57,351 nt of DNA from Acidobacteriota bacterium (lineage in GTDB: Bacteria > Acidobacteriota > Thermoanaerobaculia > Multivoradales > JAHEKO01), in assembly GCA_022561975.1 (NCBI GenBank), contig JADFQD010000005.1:1-57351 (forward strand), in the 5' to 3' direction. Positions 1-8,969 of this stretch are shown piece after piece; the first letter of the stretch is position 1, and each line of letters opens with the position of its first letter. Under the pieces are notes generated by a model, which saw nothing but the letters and a program-made list of their open reading frames with translations, did no database searches and was not told the origin of the DNA. The translations under genes and the position numbers were made by a program.

Positions 1-4
1 TGAA

Positions 5-98
5 GGGGACACAGTACGTAATGTCGGGTGATCTCCGGACCAGCGGGTTCGGCTGCGGGGTTCGCCGATCATTCGCGAACATCACGTATTGTGTCCCC
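5..98. repeat. Long imperfect palindrome (REP/MITE-like), arms GGGGACACAGTACGTAATGT / ACATCACGTATTGTGTCCCC
   Basis: Arms 5-24 and 79-98 are inverted repeats matching 18/20; lies just past the stop of the ABC transporter at 103. Confidence 0.75.
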
Positions 99-102
99 GA
101 TT

Positions 103-1842
103 CTAAACCGCGGCCAGCTCATCTTCGAGCTGCTGACGGCGCGCGAGATCGGCGTAGACACCGCCTTGGCGGATCAGCTCGCCGTGACCTCCGCGCTCGA
201 CGATGCGGCCGCGGTCGAGCACGATGATCTGATCCGCCGCGCGCACCGCCGAGATCCGATGCGAAACCACAAAAACGGTCCTGCCCAGAAACACCCGCCT
301 GAGGTTGCGCAGAATCCTCTCCTCGGTGTCGGCATCGACCGCGGAGAGACAGTCGTCAAGGAGCAAAATCCGAGGCTCTCGAATCAGCGCTCGCGCCAGG
401 GCGACGCGCTGTTTCTGGCCACCCGAAAGGGTTATACCCCGCTCCCCGACCACGGTTTCGAGTCCCCTCGGAAAGGACTCGAGATCTGCCGACAGGCCCG
501 CGACCTCGGCCGCTCGCTCGATTGCACTCCGCTCGGGCTGGAAGGCCCCAAACGCGATGTTCTCGGCAATCGTCGTCGAGAACAGAAACGCCTCCTGCGG
601 AACCACGGCGATCGCCGCGCGGAGAGAGTGCAAGGGCAGCGAGCGCACATCCAGCTCGTCGATGAACACGCTCTCAGCCGGCGGGTCCAGCAATCGGGGG
701 ATCAGTGACAACAGCGTGCTCTTACCGCTTCCGGTGCGCCCGACAAGGCCGAGAGTCTCTCCGGCGGCCACGGTCAGATCGATCCCCTCGAGAGCCGGAT
801 CAGCGCTTTCGGGGTAGCTGAAGTCCAAGCCGGTCACGCGGACCGCGCCGCTGACCTCGCCGACCGCTGCCCCGGAGCCATCGCGTATCTCGGGCTCGGT
901 TTCTTTGATTTCCTCGATCCGGCGCAGAGATGCCGTTCCACGCTGCACCAGGTTGACCACCCAGCCGACCGCAATCATCGGCCAAACCAGCTTGGAGAGG
1001 AAGAAGTTGAAACTCACGAACTCGCCGACAGTGATCTCGCCCTTCGAGACCAAAGTGCCGCCGAACCACAGCATCGCGACGAAGCCGAGCCCGGTCAGCA
1101 GCTGGAGCAGTGGACGAAACGCGGCCGACCACCGGATCAGCCGGTTGTTGCGACGGACGTACTCCGAGTTTGTCAGAGCGAACCTCTCGACCTCTGACCC
1201 CTCGCGGGCATGCGCCCGAACCACCCGCGCCCCGGTCACGCTCTCGTGAACCCGCGACGAGAGCGCCGAGAACTGCTCCTGAACCTGACCGAAGAGACCA
1301 TGGATTCTGTGGCCAAGAAACTGGGTGACCAATGCGATCAGCGGCATCATCGCGAGCGAGAGAAAGGTGAGTTGCCAGTGGATCCTTGCCATGAAGAAGA
1401 GGGCGCCGGACGCGGTGAGCACTGTGCTCGTCGAGTACATGATCGCCGGGCCGCAGAGCTGGCGCACGGCCTCGAGATCGTTGGTCGCCCTCGCCATCAG
1501 GTCGCCGGTGTGGTGCCGCTGATAGAACGCCAGCGGCATCCTCTCGAGATGCTCGAAGTACTCATTGCGGAGGTCGTACTCGATCTGCCGGCTCACCGAG
1601 ACCAGAATCAGCCGCTGGCCGAAGCTGAAGACGCCTTGGACCGCCGTCACCGCGACCAGCAATAGGCCATAGATCAGCAGAGTCGCTGACGAAGCCTGCC
1701 CAACCAAGGCGTCGACCGCGCGGCCCACGATCAAGGGGCCAAAAAGCCCGGCAAGGACCGCGGCCGCGATGCAGGCAATGCCCCCGAGAAGCTGTAGCGA
1801 ATAGGGGCGAAAGTAGGGACCCAGCCGGCGCAGTGCTTTCAT
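103..1842 (-). CDS. ABC transporter, fused permease/ATP-binding protein (MsbA/LmrA-type exporter)
   Basis: MKALRRLGPYFRPYS start inside the longer ORF; N-terminal TM region, Walker A GRTGSGKST, signature LSGGQKQR, Walker B ILLLDDCLSAVD. Confidence 0.9.
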   Translation of the reverse strand: MKALRRLGPYFRPYSLQLLGGIACIAAAVLAGLFGPLIVGRAVDALVGQASSATLLIYGLLLVAVTAVQGVFSFGQRLILVSVSRQIEYDLRNEYFEHLERMPLAFYQRHHTGDLMARATNDLEAVRQLCGPAIMYSTSTVLTASGALFFMARIHWQLTFLSLAMMPLIALVTQFLGHRIHGLFGQVQEQFSALSSRVHESVTGARVVRAHAREGSEVERFALTNSEYVRRNNRLIRWSAAFRPLLQLLTGLGFVAMLWFGGTLVSKGEITVGEFVSFNFFLSKLVWPMIAVGWVVNLVQRGTASLRRIEEIKETEPEIRDGSGAAVGEVSGAVRVTGLDFSYPESADPALEGIDLTVAAGETLGLVGRTGSGKSTLLSLIPRLLDPPAESVFIDELDVRSLPLHSLRAAIAVVPQEAFLFSTTIAENIAFGAFQPERSAIERAAEVAGLSADLESFPRGLETVVGERGITLSGGQKQRVALARALIREPRILLLDDCLSAVDADTEERILRNLRRVFLGRTVFVVSHRISAVRAADQIIVLDRGRIVERGGHGELIRQGGVYADLARRQQLEDELAAV

Positions 1843-2612
1843 CCGTCGCTCTTCACTATCCGCGACACCGACTCGGGCGGCTCGGGCGGCTTCGTGGTAG
1901 CAGCCACGACGCCACGACCGCCGAGAGGATGAAACAGGTTCTCGCACGACGCGACTCGGGCCTCGAAGCGCAAGATCTCCCGACCTTCCCGGTGGTACTT
2001 GTCCTCGTAGTGGGTTCTTGCCCGCCCTCCCCAGAGGTCTGCGGCGGTCTCGACTTTCAAAGCCGGGTGCGCTCGCAGCAACTCGCCCACCAGCTTTCCG
2101 TAGTCGAGGAAATCGGTCGCGAAGCTGAGCACCCCGCCCGGATGCAACAGACGCAGCACAAGATCCAGCGACTCGGGATCGAAGAGTCGCCGCTCGTGGT
2201 GACGGCTCTTGGGCCAAGGATCCGGAAAGTAAACGTGAACCGACCGCGCGAAGGAAGCGGGCAGTACGGCGGCCAGGAGATAGCGCGCCTCTCCGCGCAG
2301 GAGCACGAGGTTGTCCAAATGATCGCCCGCGGCCCGGTCTCGGACGTGGCGATAGTACTTCGACACCACTTCGATCCCCAGAAAGCCACACGCCGGATTG
2401 GCCCGTGCCTGCTCGAGTAGGAACCTCCCCTTGCCGAAGCCGATCTCGACCTCCCAGTCACGCACGGGCTCGGTCACCTGAGCCAGCAGATCGGGTAGCT
2501 CGAGCGGAACATCCAGCTCCGCCAGTAGCTGCTCGCGGCCGGCGACGGCAATTCGGACGGGAAGCACTCGCTCGATCCGGCTACAGGAGGTCCTCGGACT
2601 CACCGCGAGCAA
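1839..2612 (-). CDS. trmB: tRNA (guanine-N7-)-methyltransferase
   Basis: EIGFGKGRFLLEQA SAM motif and VHVYFPDPWPKSRHHERRL TrmB motif. Confidence 0.9.
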   Translation of the reverse strand: MLAVSPRTSCSRIERVLPVRIAVAGREQLLAELDVPLELPDLLAQVTEPVRDWEVEIGFGKGRFLLEQARANPACGFLGIEVVSKYYRHVRDRAAGDHLDNLVLLRGEARYLLAAVLPASFARSVHVYFPDPWPKSRHHERRLFDPESLDLVLRLLHPGGVLSFATDFLDYGKLVGELLRAHPALKVETAADLWGGRARTHYEDKYHREGREILRFEARVASCENLFHPLGGRGVVAATTKPPEPPESVSRIVKSDG

Positions 2613-3636
2613 GAAGATCGACTAGTTCCTTGATTTTTTCAGTCTGTTCTTTCGAGACCACGAGCACCACATCGCCGGTGCGAATTACCACCAAGCCCGA
2701 AACTCCGACCGCCGCGATCGTGCCTTCGTCCGCCAGCAAGAGGTTGTCGCGAGCATCCAAGGTCACGACCCGCCCACGGGTGGCATTGCCGGCGGAGTCG
2801 GCCTCCATGATCTCGGCCAGGGCTGCCCACGAGCCCAGATCGCTCCATTCACAGTCGAGCGGAAGCGTGGCCAGGTCTCGGCACTTCTCCATCACGGCAA
2901 AGTCGATCGAAATCTTCGGCAGCCGGCCATAGTTACGATCCAAATCACCCGGCTGCTCCCGAATCTTCGCCAGCCCGTCGCTGAGCTCCGGCTCATGCTC
3001 GGAGATCAGCTCCAGGAGGCGCCCGCCGCGAAAAACGAAAATCCCAGCATTCCAAAGATGGTTGCCACTCTCGAGATAGCGCTCCGCCGTCTCGAGATCG
3101 GGCTTCTCCTTGAACGCCGCAACGCGCCTGACGCCGAGGTTCGCGTCCTCTACCTCGCCCAACTCGAGGTAGCCGAATCCCGGCTCCGCCCAGCGCGGCA
3201 AGACCCCGAGCGTCATGACCCGATCCCGAGTTCGCACGAACTCCGCGGCCAAGGAAAGTGTGGCTCGAAAACTCGATTCGTCCCGAACCCGGTGATCGGC
3301 GGGAAGTACCGCGACGACGTCGTCTCGCGCTTCCATCCGATCCAATGACCACGCGATCGCGGGCGCGGTGTCCCGGCCTTCGGGCTCGGCCAGAATCTGA
3401 TCGGTCGGCACCTCGGGCAGCTGTTCGCTCACCTGCTCGGCGAGTGCACGAGTCGTGCACACCCAAATATCGGCGGACGCGACCAGCGGCTCGAGACGGC
3501 GCACGGTGCGAGCCAACAGGCTCTCGTCGCCGTCCAGGACCAGCAACTGCTTCGGGCGCCGGGCTCGACTCAGCGGCCAGAAACGAGTGCCGCTTCCTCC
3601 CGCGAGGATCAAGGCCTTGAGGACGGGTTCGCTCAT
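2581..3636 (-). CDS. manC: Mannose-1-phosphate guanylyltransferase
   Basis: LILAGGSGTRFWPLSR nucleotidyltransferase motif; FKEKPD, WNAGIFVFR, SIDFAVMEK motifs. Start taken at MSEPVLKALIL (3636). Confidence 0.88.
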   Translation of the reverse strand: MSEPVLKALILAGGSGTRFWPLSRARRPKQLLVLDGDESLLARTVRRLEPLVASADIWVCTTRALAEQVSEQLPEVPTDQILAEPEGRDTAPAIAWSLDRMEARDDVVAVLPADHRVRDESSFRATLSLAAEFVRTRDRVMTLGVLPRWAEPGFGYLELGEVEDANLGVRRVAAFKEKPDLETAERYLESGNHLWNAGIFVFRGGRLLELISEHEPELSDGLAKIREQPGDLDRNYGRLPKISIDFAVMEKCRDLATLPLDCEWSDLGSWAALAEIMEADSAGNATRGRVVTLDARDNLLLADEGTIAAVGVSGLVVIRTGDVVLVVSKEQTEKIKELVDLLARGESEDLL

Positions 3637-4514
3637 GGGGCGCAGCTGCGGGTCTCGGGCAGTGCTGCCAACCTGCGGCTCACGCAGCCCTCGAGAATCC
3701 GATCCGCTGGAATGCCGCGCAGGCGGAGTCTGGGCGCCTCCAACAGATCCGATGCCAGCGCCAACAGTGCCCGGCGGTTGCTCTGACTCGGCTGCGAGTT
3801 GGCGTAGTCGAGAACTGCGGCGGCCGCATGCTCCCACGGAGCTCGCGCGCGCGCATCGTCCCATTGCCCGGACGCCTTGAGGGCCCCGGCGGCAGCCAGC
3901 AGCTCCCCCGAATGGCGGCATTGGAGATAGCTTTCCAGCGCGCGCCCAAAGCCCTCCGCTGTTTTCATCAGCTCCGTTCCTCGAGGCCGCGGGCCGGTGC
4001 CGAGAAAGAGCGCCAAGGAGCGGCTCCGCAAGGTCGGCAGGAGGTCGAATTGGGACGGTGCGAGCAGAAAGAAATGCCGCGAGGTCTTGCCGGGCGGTTC
4101 CTCGAGAACTTTGAGCAAGGCGTTGGCCGCCTCGCCGCTGAGGGTCTCCGCGCTGGCGATCACGAACACCTGGCCGCAGGCCTCGAACGGCGTGACCTGA
4201 GCGCTACGAAGAAGTGCCTTGGTCGCATCCACCGAAGTCACGGTTTTCAGATCGCGCTCGAGGACAAGGAAATCCGGATGAAAGGCATCGCTTTTCCTGT
4301 CCGGCCAGACGATCCTCTTGCAGTGCCGACACTTGCCGCAGGGACGCCGGGAGGCTTCGACGGCTTCGACGGTTTCGGGGCCAGCGTCGCACAACAGGCA
4401 CCTGGCAAGTGTCAGCACCGCTTCGCGCCGGGTTTCCTCTGTACCGCCATGCAGGATCAAGGACGGATAGAGCCGGCCGATCCGGGCGAGGCCGAGCGTC
4501 GCCTCGAGATTCAT
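3633..4514 (-). CDS. holB: DNA polymerase III subunit delta'
   Basis: Zn-type CGKCRHCKRI, ALLKVLEEPP; adjacent to tmk. Confidence 0.85.
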   Translation of the reverse strand: MNLEATLGLARIGRLYPSLILHGGTEETRREAVLTLARCLLCDAGPETVEAVEASRRPCGKCRHCKRIVWPDRKSDAFHPDFLVLERDLKTVTSVDATKALLRSAQVTPFEACGQVFVIASAETLSGEAANALLKVLEEPPGKTSRHFFLLAPSQFDLLPTLRSRSLALFLGTGPRPRGTELMKTAEGFGRALESYLQCRHSGELLAAAGALKASGQWDDARARAPWEHAAAAVLDYANSQPSQSNRRALLALASDLLEAPRLRLRGIPADRILEGCVSRRLAALPETRSCAP

Positions 4515-5218
4515 CCGCCGGCTCCGCTGGCTCCGCTGGATCCCGCGGCTTCTATGAACTCTTCCAAAACGTCCGCCAACGCATTACGAACCTGGACTTC
4601 GGTCTCGAGCTCCGAGCCGCTCGAGTCGATCATCCTGAATCGATCCGGCTCCCGAGCGGCAGCTTCCAGATAGCCTTGACGCACTCTCGAATAGAACGCC
4701 AGATCTTCCGCGTCCAGACGGTCGACTCCACCCGGCTTCGTCTGCCGGACCTGTCCCTGCCCGCGCTCCCGAGCCAACTCGGGGGGGAGGTCGAACAGAA
4801 GCGTCCGGTCGGGCACTCGCTCGCCGGTCGCGAGCGCGTCGGCGCTGCGAAGCAGCTCGAGGGGCACACCGCGTCCGAAGCCTTGATAGGCAAATGTCGA
4901 ATCCGTGAAGCGGTCACAGAGAACCACGGTGCCACGAGCAATCGCCGGCTCGATAACTTCGAGCAGATGCTGCCTGCGACTGGCAAACACCATCAGGGTC
5001 TCGACGGTGCCGTCCAGCGCACCCCTGCTGGGATCCAAAAACAACGACCGAATGGCGTCACCGAGCGGAGTTCCTCCAGGCTCGTGGGTAGCAAGTACCG
5101 ATGCTCCCACCTCTTCGAACCACCCTCGTGCGGTGCTCAGATGAGTCGATTTGCCGCTGCCATCCAAGCCTTCGAAGGTCACAAAGCGAGTCGTCACGCT
5201 GGAAAACATAGCACGCAC
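4511..5218 (-). CDS. tmk: Thymidylate kinase
   Basis: FVTFEGLDGSGKSTHL P-loop, DRFTDSTFAYQGFGRG motif. Confidence 0.92.
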   Translation of the reverse strand: MRAMFSSVTTRFVTFEGLDGSGKSTHLSTARGWFEEVGASVLATHEPGGTPLGDAIRSLFLDPSRGALDGTVETLMVFASRRQHLLEVIEPAIARGTVVLCDRFTDSTFAYQGFGRGVPLELLRSADALATGERVPDRTLLFDLPPELARERGQGQVRQTKPGGVDRLDAEDLAFYSRVRQGYLEAAAREPDRFRMIDSSGSELETEVQVRNALADVLEEFIEAAGSSGASGAGG

Positions 5219-5309
5219 GATCCACCCGTTTTAGATGTCGGCCGGGCCCCTGCCTGGGTGGGTTGACAGAGTGGTCCAGTTTGATGAGGATTCGTTCGGA
5301 ATCCCAACA

Positions 5310-6443
5310 ATGAAGTTTCTCATCCCGCTAGAGCGCCACCCTGCCGAGCGGCGGGTCGCGGCAACTCCCGAGACCATCAAGCGTCTTCTGGAACGGGGGC
5401 ACTCCGCCGTGGTCGAGTCGGGCGCCGGTAAGGCCGCGTCGTTTCCCGACTCGGCGATGAGAGAAGCTGGAGCGGAGATCGTCCAGGAGATCTCCTGGTC
5501 GGGCACCGAGGCATTACTCAGAGTCGGGCCCCTGACATCGGATGATGTCGACAAGCTACCGGAAGGGTGCCTGGTCATCGGCCTCCTCGATCCCTACATG
5601 CATCTCGAAGCGGTCGCGCGTCTGGCCGAACGACGGGTGACGTCGTTCGCTCTCGAACTGCTGCCCCGGATTACGCGCGCGCAAACCATGGACGCGCTCT
5701 CCTCCCAAGCCTCGATCGGCGGCTACAAGGCCGTGGTGCTTGCGGCCACCAAGCTCGGGCGATATTTTCCGCTGCTCATGACCGCGGCCGGAACCGTGCC
5801 ACCGGCGAAGGTCGTGATCATCGGCGCGGGTGTTGCCGGCCTGCAAGCGCTCGCGACCGCGAAGCGCTTGGGGGCCGTGGTCGAGGTGTCGGACATCCGG
5901 CCGGCGGTCAAAGAGCAGGTCGAGTCACTGGGCGGCAGGTACATCGAAGCCCCTCAAACCGAGGCCGCCGAAGACCAAGGCGGCTACGCCAAAGAAATGG
6001 ACGAGGACTTCCTGGCCCGCCAGCGGGCACGTCTCGCCAAGCATATCGCGGCCGCCGACGTGGTCATCACGACCGCTCAGGTGCCAGGCAGGCCGGCACC
6101 CAGAATCGTCAGCCGCGAAATGATCGAGGGCATGAAGCCCGGATCGGTGGTCATCGATTTGGCGGCCCCCAGCGGCGGCAACTGCGAATTGACCCGAAGC
6201 GGCGAAGATGTGGTTCACAACGACGTGCTGATTCTCGGACCTGCGAATCTGCCTGCCACCATGGCTCACGATGCCAGCACACTCTACGCTCGAAACGTTC
6301 TTGCTCTGATCGAGCACATTGCGCCCGAGGGTAGGCTGACCATCGACCCGGCGGACGACGTGCAGAGCGGCGCCCTGCTCACCCACGACGGCGAGGTCAT
6401 CAACCCGGCCGTGAAGAAGGCTTTGCTCGAGAGAGGAGACTAA
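5310..6443 (+). CDS. pntA: NAD(P) transhydrogenase alpha subunit, part 1
   Basis: MKFLIPLERHPAERRVAATPETIKRL; VVIIGAGVAGLQALATAKRLGAVVEVSDIRPAVKEQVESLGG. Confidence 0.92.
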   Translation: MKFLIPLERHPAERRVAATPETIKRLLERGHSAVVESGAGKAASFPDSAMREAGAEIVQEISWSGTEALLRVGPLTSDDVDKLPEGCLVIGLLDPYMHLEAVARLAERRVTSFALELLPRITRAQTMDALSSQASIGGYKAVVLAATKLGRYFPLLMTAAGTVPPAKVVIIGAGVAGLQALATAKRLGAVVEVSDIRPAVKEQVESLGGRYIEAPQTEAAEDQGGYAKEMDEDFLARQRARLAKHIAAADVVITTAQVPGRPAPRIVSREMIEGMKPGSVVIDLAAPSGGNCELTRSGEDVVHNDVLILGPANLPATMAHDASTLYARNVLALIEHIAPEGRLTIDPADDVQSGALLTHDGEVINPAVKKALLERGD

Positions 6444-6737
6444 ATGGGCGAATTACTGATCGGCCTCTACGTGTTCGTGCTCGCTATCTTCGTCGGGTTC
6501 GAGATCATCACCAAGATTCCACCGACGCTCCACACGCCGTTGATGTCCGGAGCCAACGCGATTTCCGGGATCACCGTGTTGGGAGCCCTGCAGGCCGCTC
6601 GGGCGGGCTCCACCGAGTTGTCGAGTCTGCTCGCATTCGGCGCCATTGTTCTCGCCTCCATCAACGTGGTCGGCGGCTTCCTGGTCACCGATCGCATGCT
6701 CGCCATGTTCAGCGGCAAGAAGAAGAAGAACAAGTGA
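6444..6737 (+). CDS. pntA2: NAD(P) transhydrogenase alpha subunit, membrane part 2
   Basis: Short TM protein with TPLMSGANAISGI between pntA1 and pntB. Confidence 0.9.
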   Translation: MGELLIGLYVFVLAIFVGFEIITKIPPTLHTPLMSGANAISGITVLGALQAARAGSTELSSLLAFGAIVLASINVVGGFLVTDRMLAMFSGKKKKNK

Positions 6738-8155
6738 GCGCCATGGTGTCCGCGAACGTCATTGCGCTGCTCTACCTGCTCTCGGCGGTGCTTTTCATCT
6801 TCGGCCTCAAGGGCCTGACGGGTATTCGTAGCGCGCGTCGAGGCAACGCTCTCGCCGCGCTCGCGATGCTGCTGGCAGGCATCACCACGCTGGTCGATAT
6901 CGGCAAGGCCGACTATCGTTGGATTGTAGCCGGACTCGTGATCGGCGGCGGCATTGGAGCCTACGTAGCGCTCAAGATCGCGATGACCGCCATGCCGGAG
7001 ATGGTGGCTCTTTTCAACGGATTCGGCGGCGGCGCCTCGGCACTGGTCGCACTCTCGGTCATCTCACTCGCGATTCTGGAGGGTGGCGAACCACTGGGCG
7101 CCTCGGCCTCGATCAGCGGTTTTGTTTCGGTGCTGATTGGCGGCATAACGCTCACCGGCAGTCTCGTGGCTTTCGCCAAGTTGAGCGGCAAGCTCGGCGG
7201 CGCCCCGATCATCCTGCCGGGAAGACACTGGATCAACGGGTTCTTGGTTCTGACCACACTTGGCGCTGCCATCTACTTCTTGCTCTCGTCCGGCGCCGAC
7301 GCCACCGCCCTGGTCACCAGCTTTCTGGTAGCGACCGCGTTGAGCCTGGCGCTCGGCGTGTTGCTGGTTATTCCGATCGGCGGCGCCGACATGCCGGTCG
7401 TGATCTCGCTGCTCAACTCTCTCTCCGGCCTCGCCGCCGCATCCACCGGCTTCGTGCTGTCGAACAATCTCTTGATCATCGGCGGCGCTCTGGTGGGCGC
7501 CTCCGGGCTCATCCTGACGCAGATCATGTGCGGCGCCATGAACCGGACTCTTCCCAACGTTCTGTTCGCGGGCTTCGGCGGTGTATCCGCAGCCAGCGAC
7601 AGCCGCGATTACCAGAACATCACGTCCTACGGGCCCGAGGAGGCGGCCATGGTCCTGGAGTCGGCGATGTCGGTCATCATCGTGCCCGGCTACGGTCTTG
7701 CCGTCGCCCAGGCGCAGCACGCGGCCAGAGAACTCGGCGATCTGCTCGAAGCGCGAGGCGCCAAGGTTGCCTACGCGATCCATCCAGTCGCCGGCCGGAT
7801 GCCGGGGCACATGAACGTCCTGCTCGCCGACGCGGACGTTCCCTACGAGAAGCTCTTTGAAATGTCCGCGATCAACTCCGAATTCAAAACTACGGACGTG
7901 GTCCTGGTCGTCGGCGCCAACGATGTGGTCAATCCCGCTGCCGAAACGGACCCCCAATCCCCGATCGCCGGCATGCCTATCCTCAAATGCTACGAAGCCC
8001 AAACGGTGTTGATGATCAAGCGCAGCCTCAGTCCAGGATTTGCCGGAATCAAGAACGCCCTGTTTGAGAACGACAACACGATGATGATTTTCGGCGACGC
8101 GAAGGTCGTCCTGCAAGGTCTCCTGGCCGAACTGAAAGAACTCGGCACCGCGTAG
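6734..8155 (+). CDS. pntB: NAD(P) transhydrogenase beta subunit
   Basis: Multi-TM N-terminus; VPGYGLAVAQAQH, IHPVAGRMPGHMNVLLADADVPYE, VVGANDVVNPAA domain III motifs. Confidence 0.93.
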   Translation: MSAMVSANVIALLYLLSAVLFIFGLKGLTGIRSARRGNALAALAMLLAGITTLVDIGKADYRWIVAGLVIGGGIGAYVALKIAMTAMPEMVALFNGFGGGASALVALSVISLAILEGGEPLGASASISGFVSVLIGGITLTGSLVAFAKLSGKLGGAPIILPGRHWINGFLVLTTLGAAIYFLLSSGADATALVTSFLVATALSLALGVLLVIPIGGADMPVVISLLNSLSGLAAASTGFVLSNNLLIIGGALVGASGLILTQIMCGAMNRTLPNVLFAGFGGVSAASDSRDYQNITSYGPEEAAMVLESAMSVIIVPGYGLAVAQAQHAARELGDLLEARGAKVAYAIHPVAGRMPGHMNVLLADADVPYEKLFEMSAINSEFKTTDVVLVVGANDVVNPAAETDPQSPIAGMPILKCYEAQTVLMIKRSLSPGFAGIKNALFENDNTMMIFGDAKVVLQGLLAELKELGTA

Positions 8156-8225
8156 TCGCACGTGCGGAACGCAATCTCCCTACCCCGACTTCCGAGCCGT
8201 ACCGAGCCGTACCTGGAGCCAAAAA

Positions 8226-8807
8226 ATGAAGCCTAAGCCTCTTGTTTTCATAGCCCTGGCCACAACCATCATGCACTGTTCAGAAGTTCGCGAGACCGAA
8301 GTCGCCGAGCCGCTGCGAATCGAGAACGCAGACCTCGGTATCGCCATTGCCGCACTGCCGGAGCCGTTTTCGGTAGTCGAAGTCTCCGGACCGATCCTCG
8401 AGCTCACGGCCGCTGGAGAGGGGGGCTCGGGCACCGTGATCATCACCGCCGGCCCGGAGGAAGCTTTCGGAATCAATCTGGTCGCAGCGGTCAAAGAGCG
8501 CAAGGCGATCTTCGAGAGCGCGCCCGACGGTCATTATTTCGGCAATCGCGAACTTGGAACACCGCACGGCACCGCGTTCACGGCGCGCGGCGCCTACACC
8601 GGAGAATCCGGGCCGGTCGAAGAGACCTGGGTCTACTCCATCCACCCAGGCGCCAATCGACTCTTGACCATCACCTATACCTACCCTCCGGGTGAATCGG
8701 AAGTTCGCGTAAACCAGCTGCTTTTGCTGCTCGGCGAAATCGAGGGCCTGGCCGAGGCTGAGGGCGAGGGCGAGGGCTTCGAAAACCAGTCGGGAGGGGA
8801 CACCTAG
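8226..8807 (+). CDS. Hypothetical secreted/lipoprotein-like protein
   Basis: Intact ORF with N-terminal hydrophobic signal ending at MHCSE; no family recognised. Confidence 0.6.
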   Translation: MKPKPLVFIALATTIMHCSEVRETEVAEPLRIENADLGIAIAALPEPFSVVEVSGPILELTAAGEGGSGTVIITAGPEEAFGINLVAAVKERKAIFESAPDGHYFGNRELGTPHGTAFTARGAYTGESGPVEETWVYSIHPGANRLLTITYTYPPGESEVRVNQLLLLLGEIEGLAEAEGEGEGFENQSGGDT

Positions 8808-8820
8808 GAAAGGTGTCCCC
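8796..8820. repeat. Perfect 10-bp hairpin GGGGACACCT-AGGAA-AGGTGTCCCC overlapping a stop codon
   Basis: 8796-8805 pairs with 8811-8820; TAG stop at 8805-8807. Confidence 0.75.
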
Positions 8821-8843
8821 GAGGGCCCGGCGAGCGAAGCAGT

Positions 8844-8969
8844 GTAGATCGCGTCGAGTGCCGCCAGATGCAAGGCGCGCAAGCGAGCGACCCGCAGGCG
8901 TACTCAAGTACGCCGAGGACTCGCGACCGCAGTGCAACGCCGCAGATGGTGGTACTCGACTCGATCTAC
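8844..8969. repeat. Approx. 126-bp imperfect intergenic palindrome between convergent genes
   Basis: Outer arms GTAGATCGCGTCGAGTGCCGCCA.. / ..TGGTGGTACTCGACTCGATCTAC; perfect centre GGCGTACT-CA-AGTACGCC at 8897-8914. Confidence 0.75.

Noticed and set aside
7064-8161. 365-aa antisense ORF opposite pntB
   Set aside because: No domain motifs; shadow frame of a conserved gene
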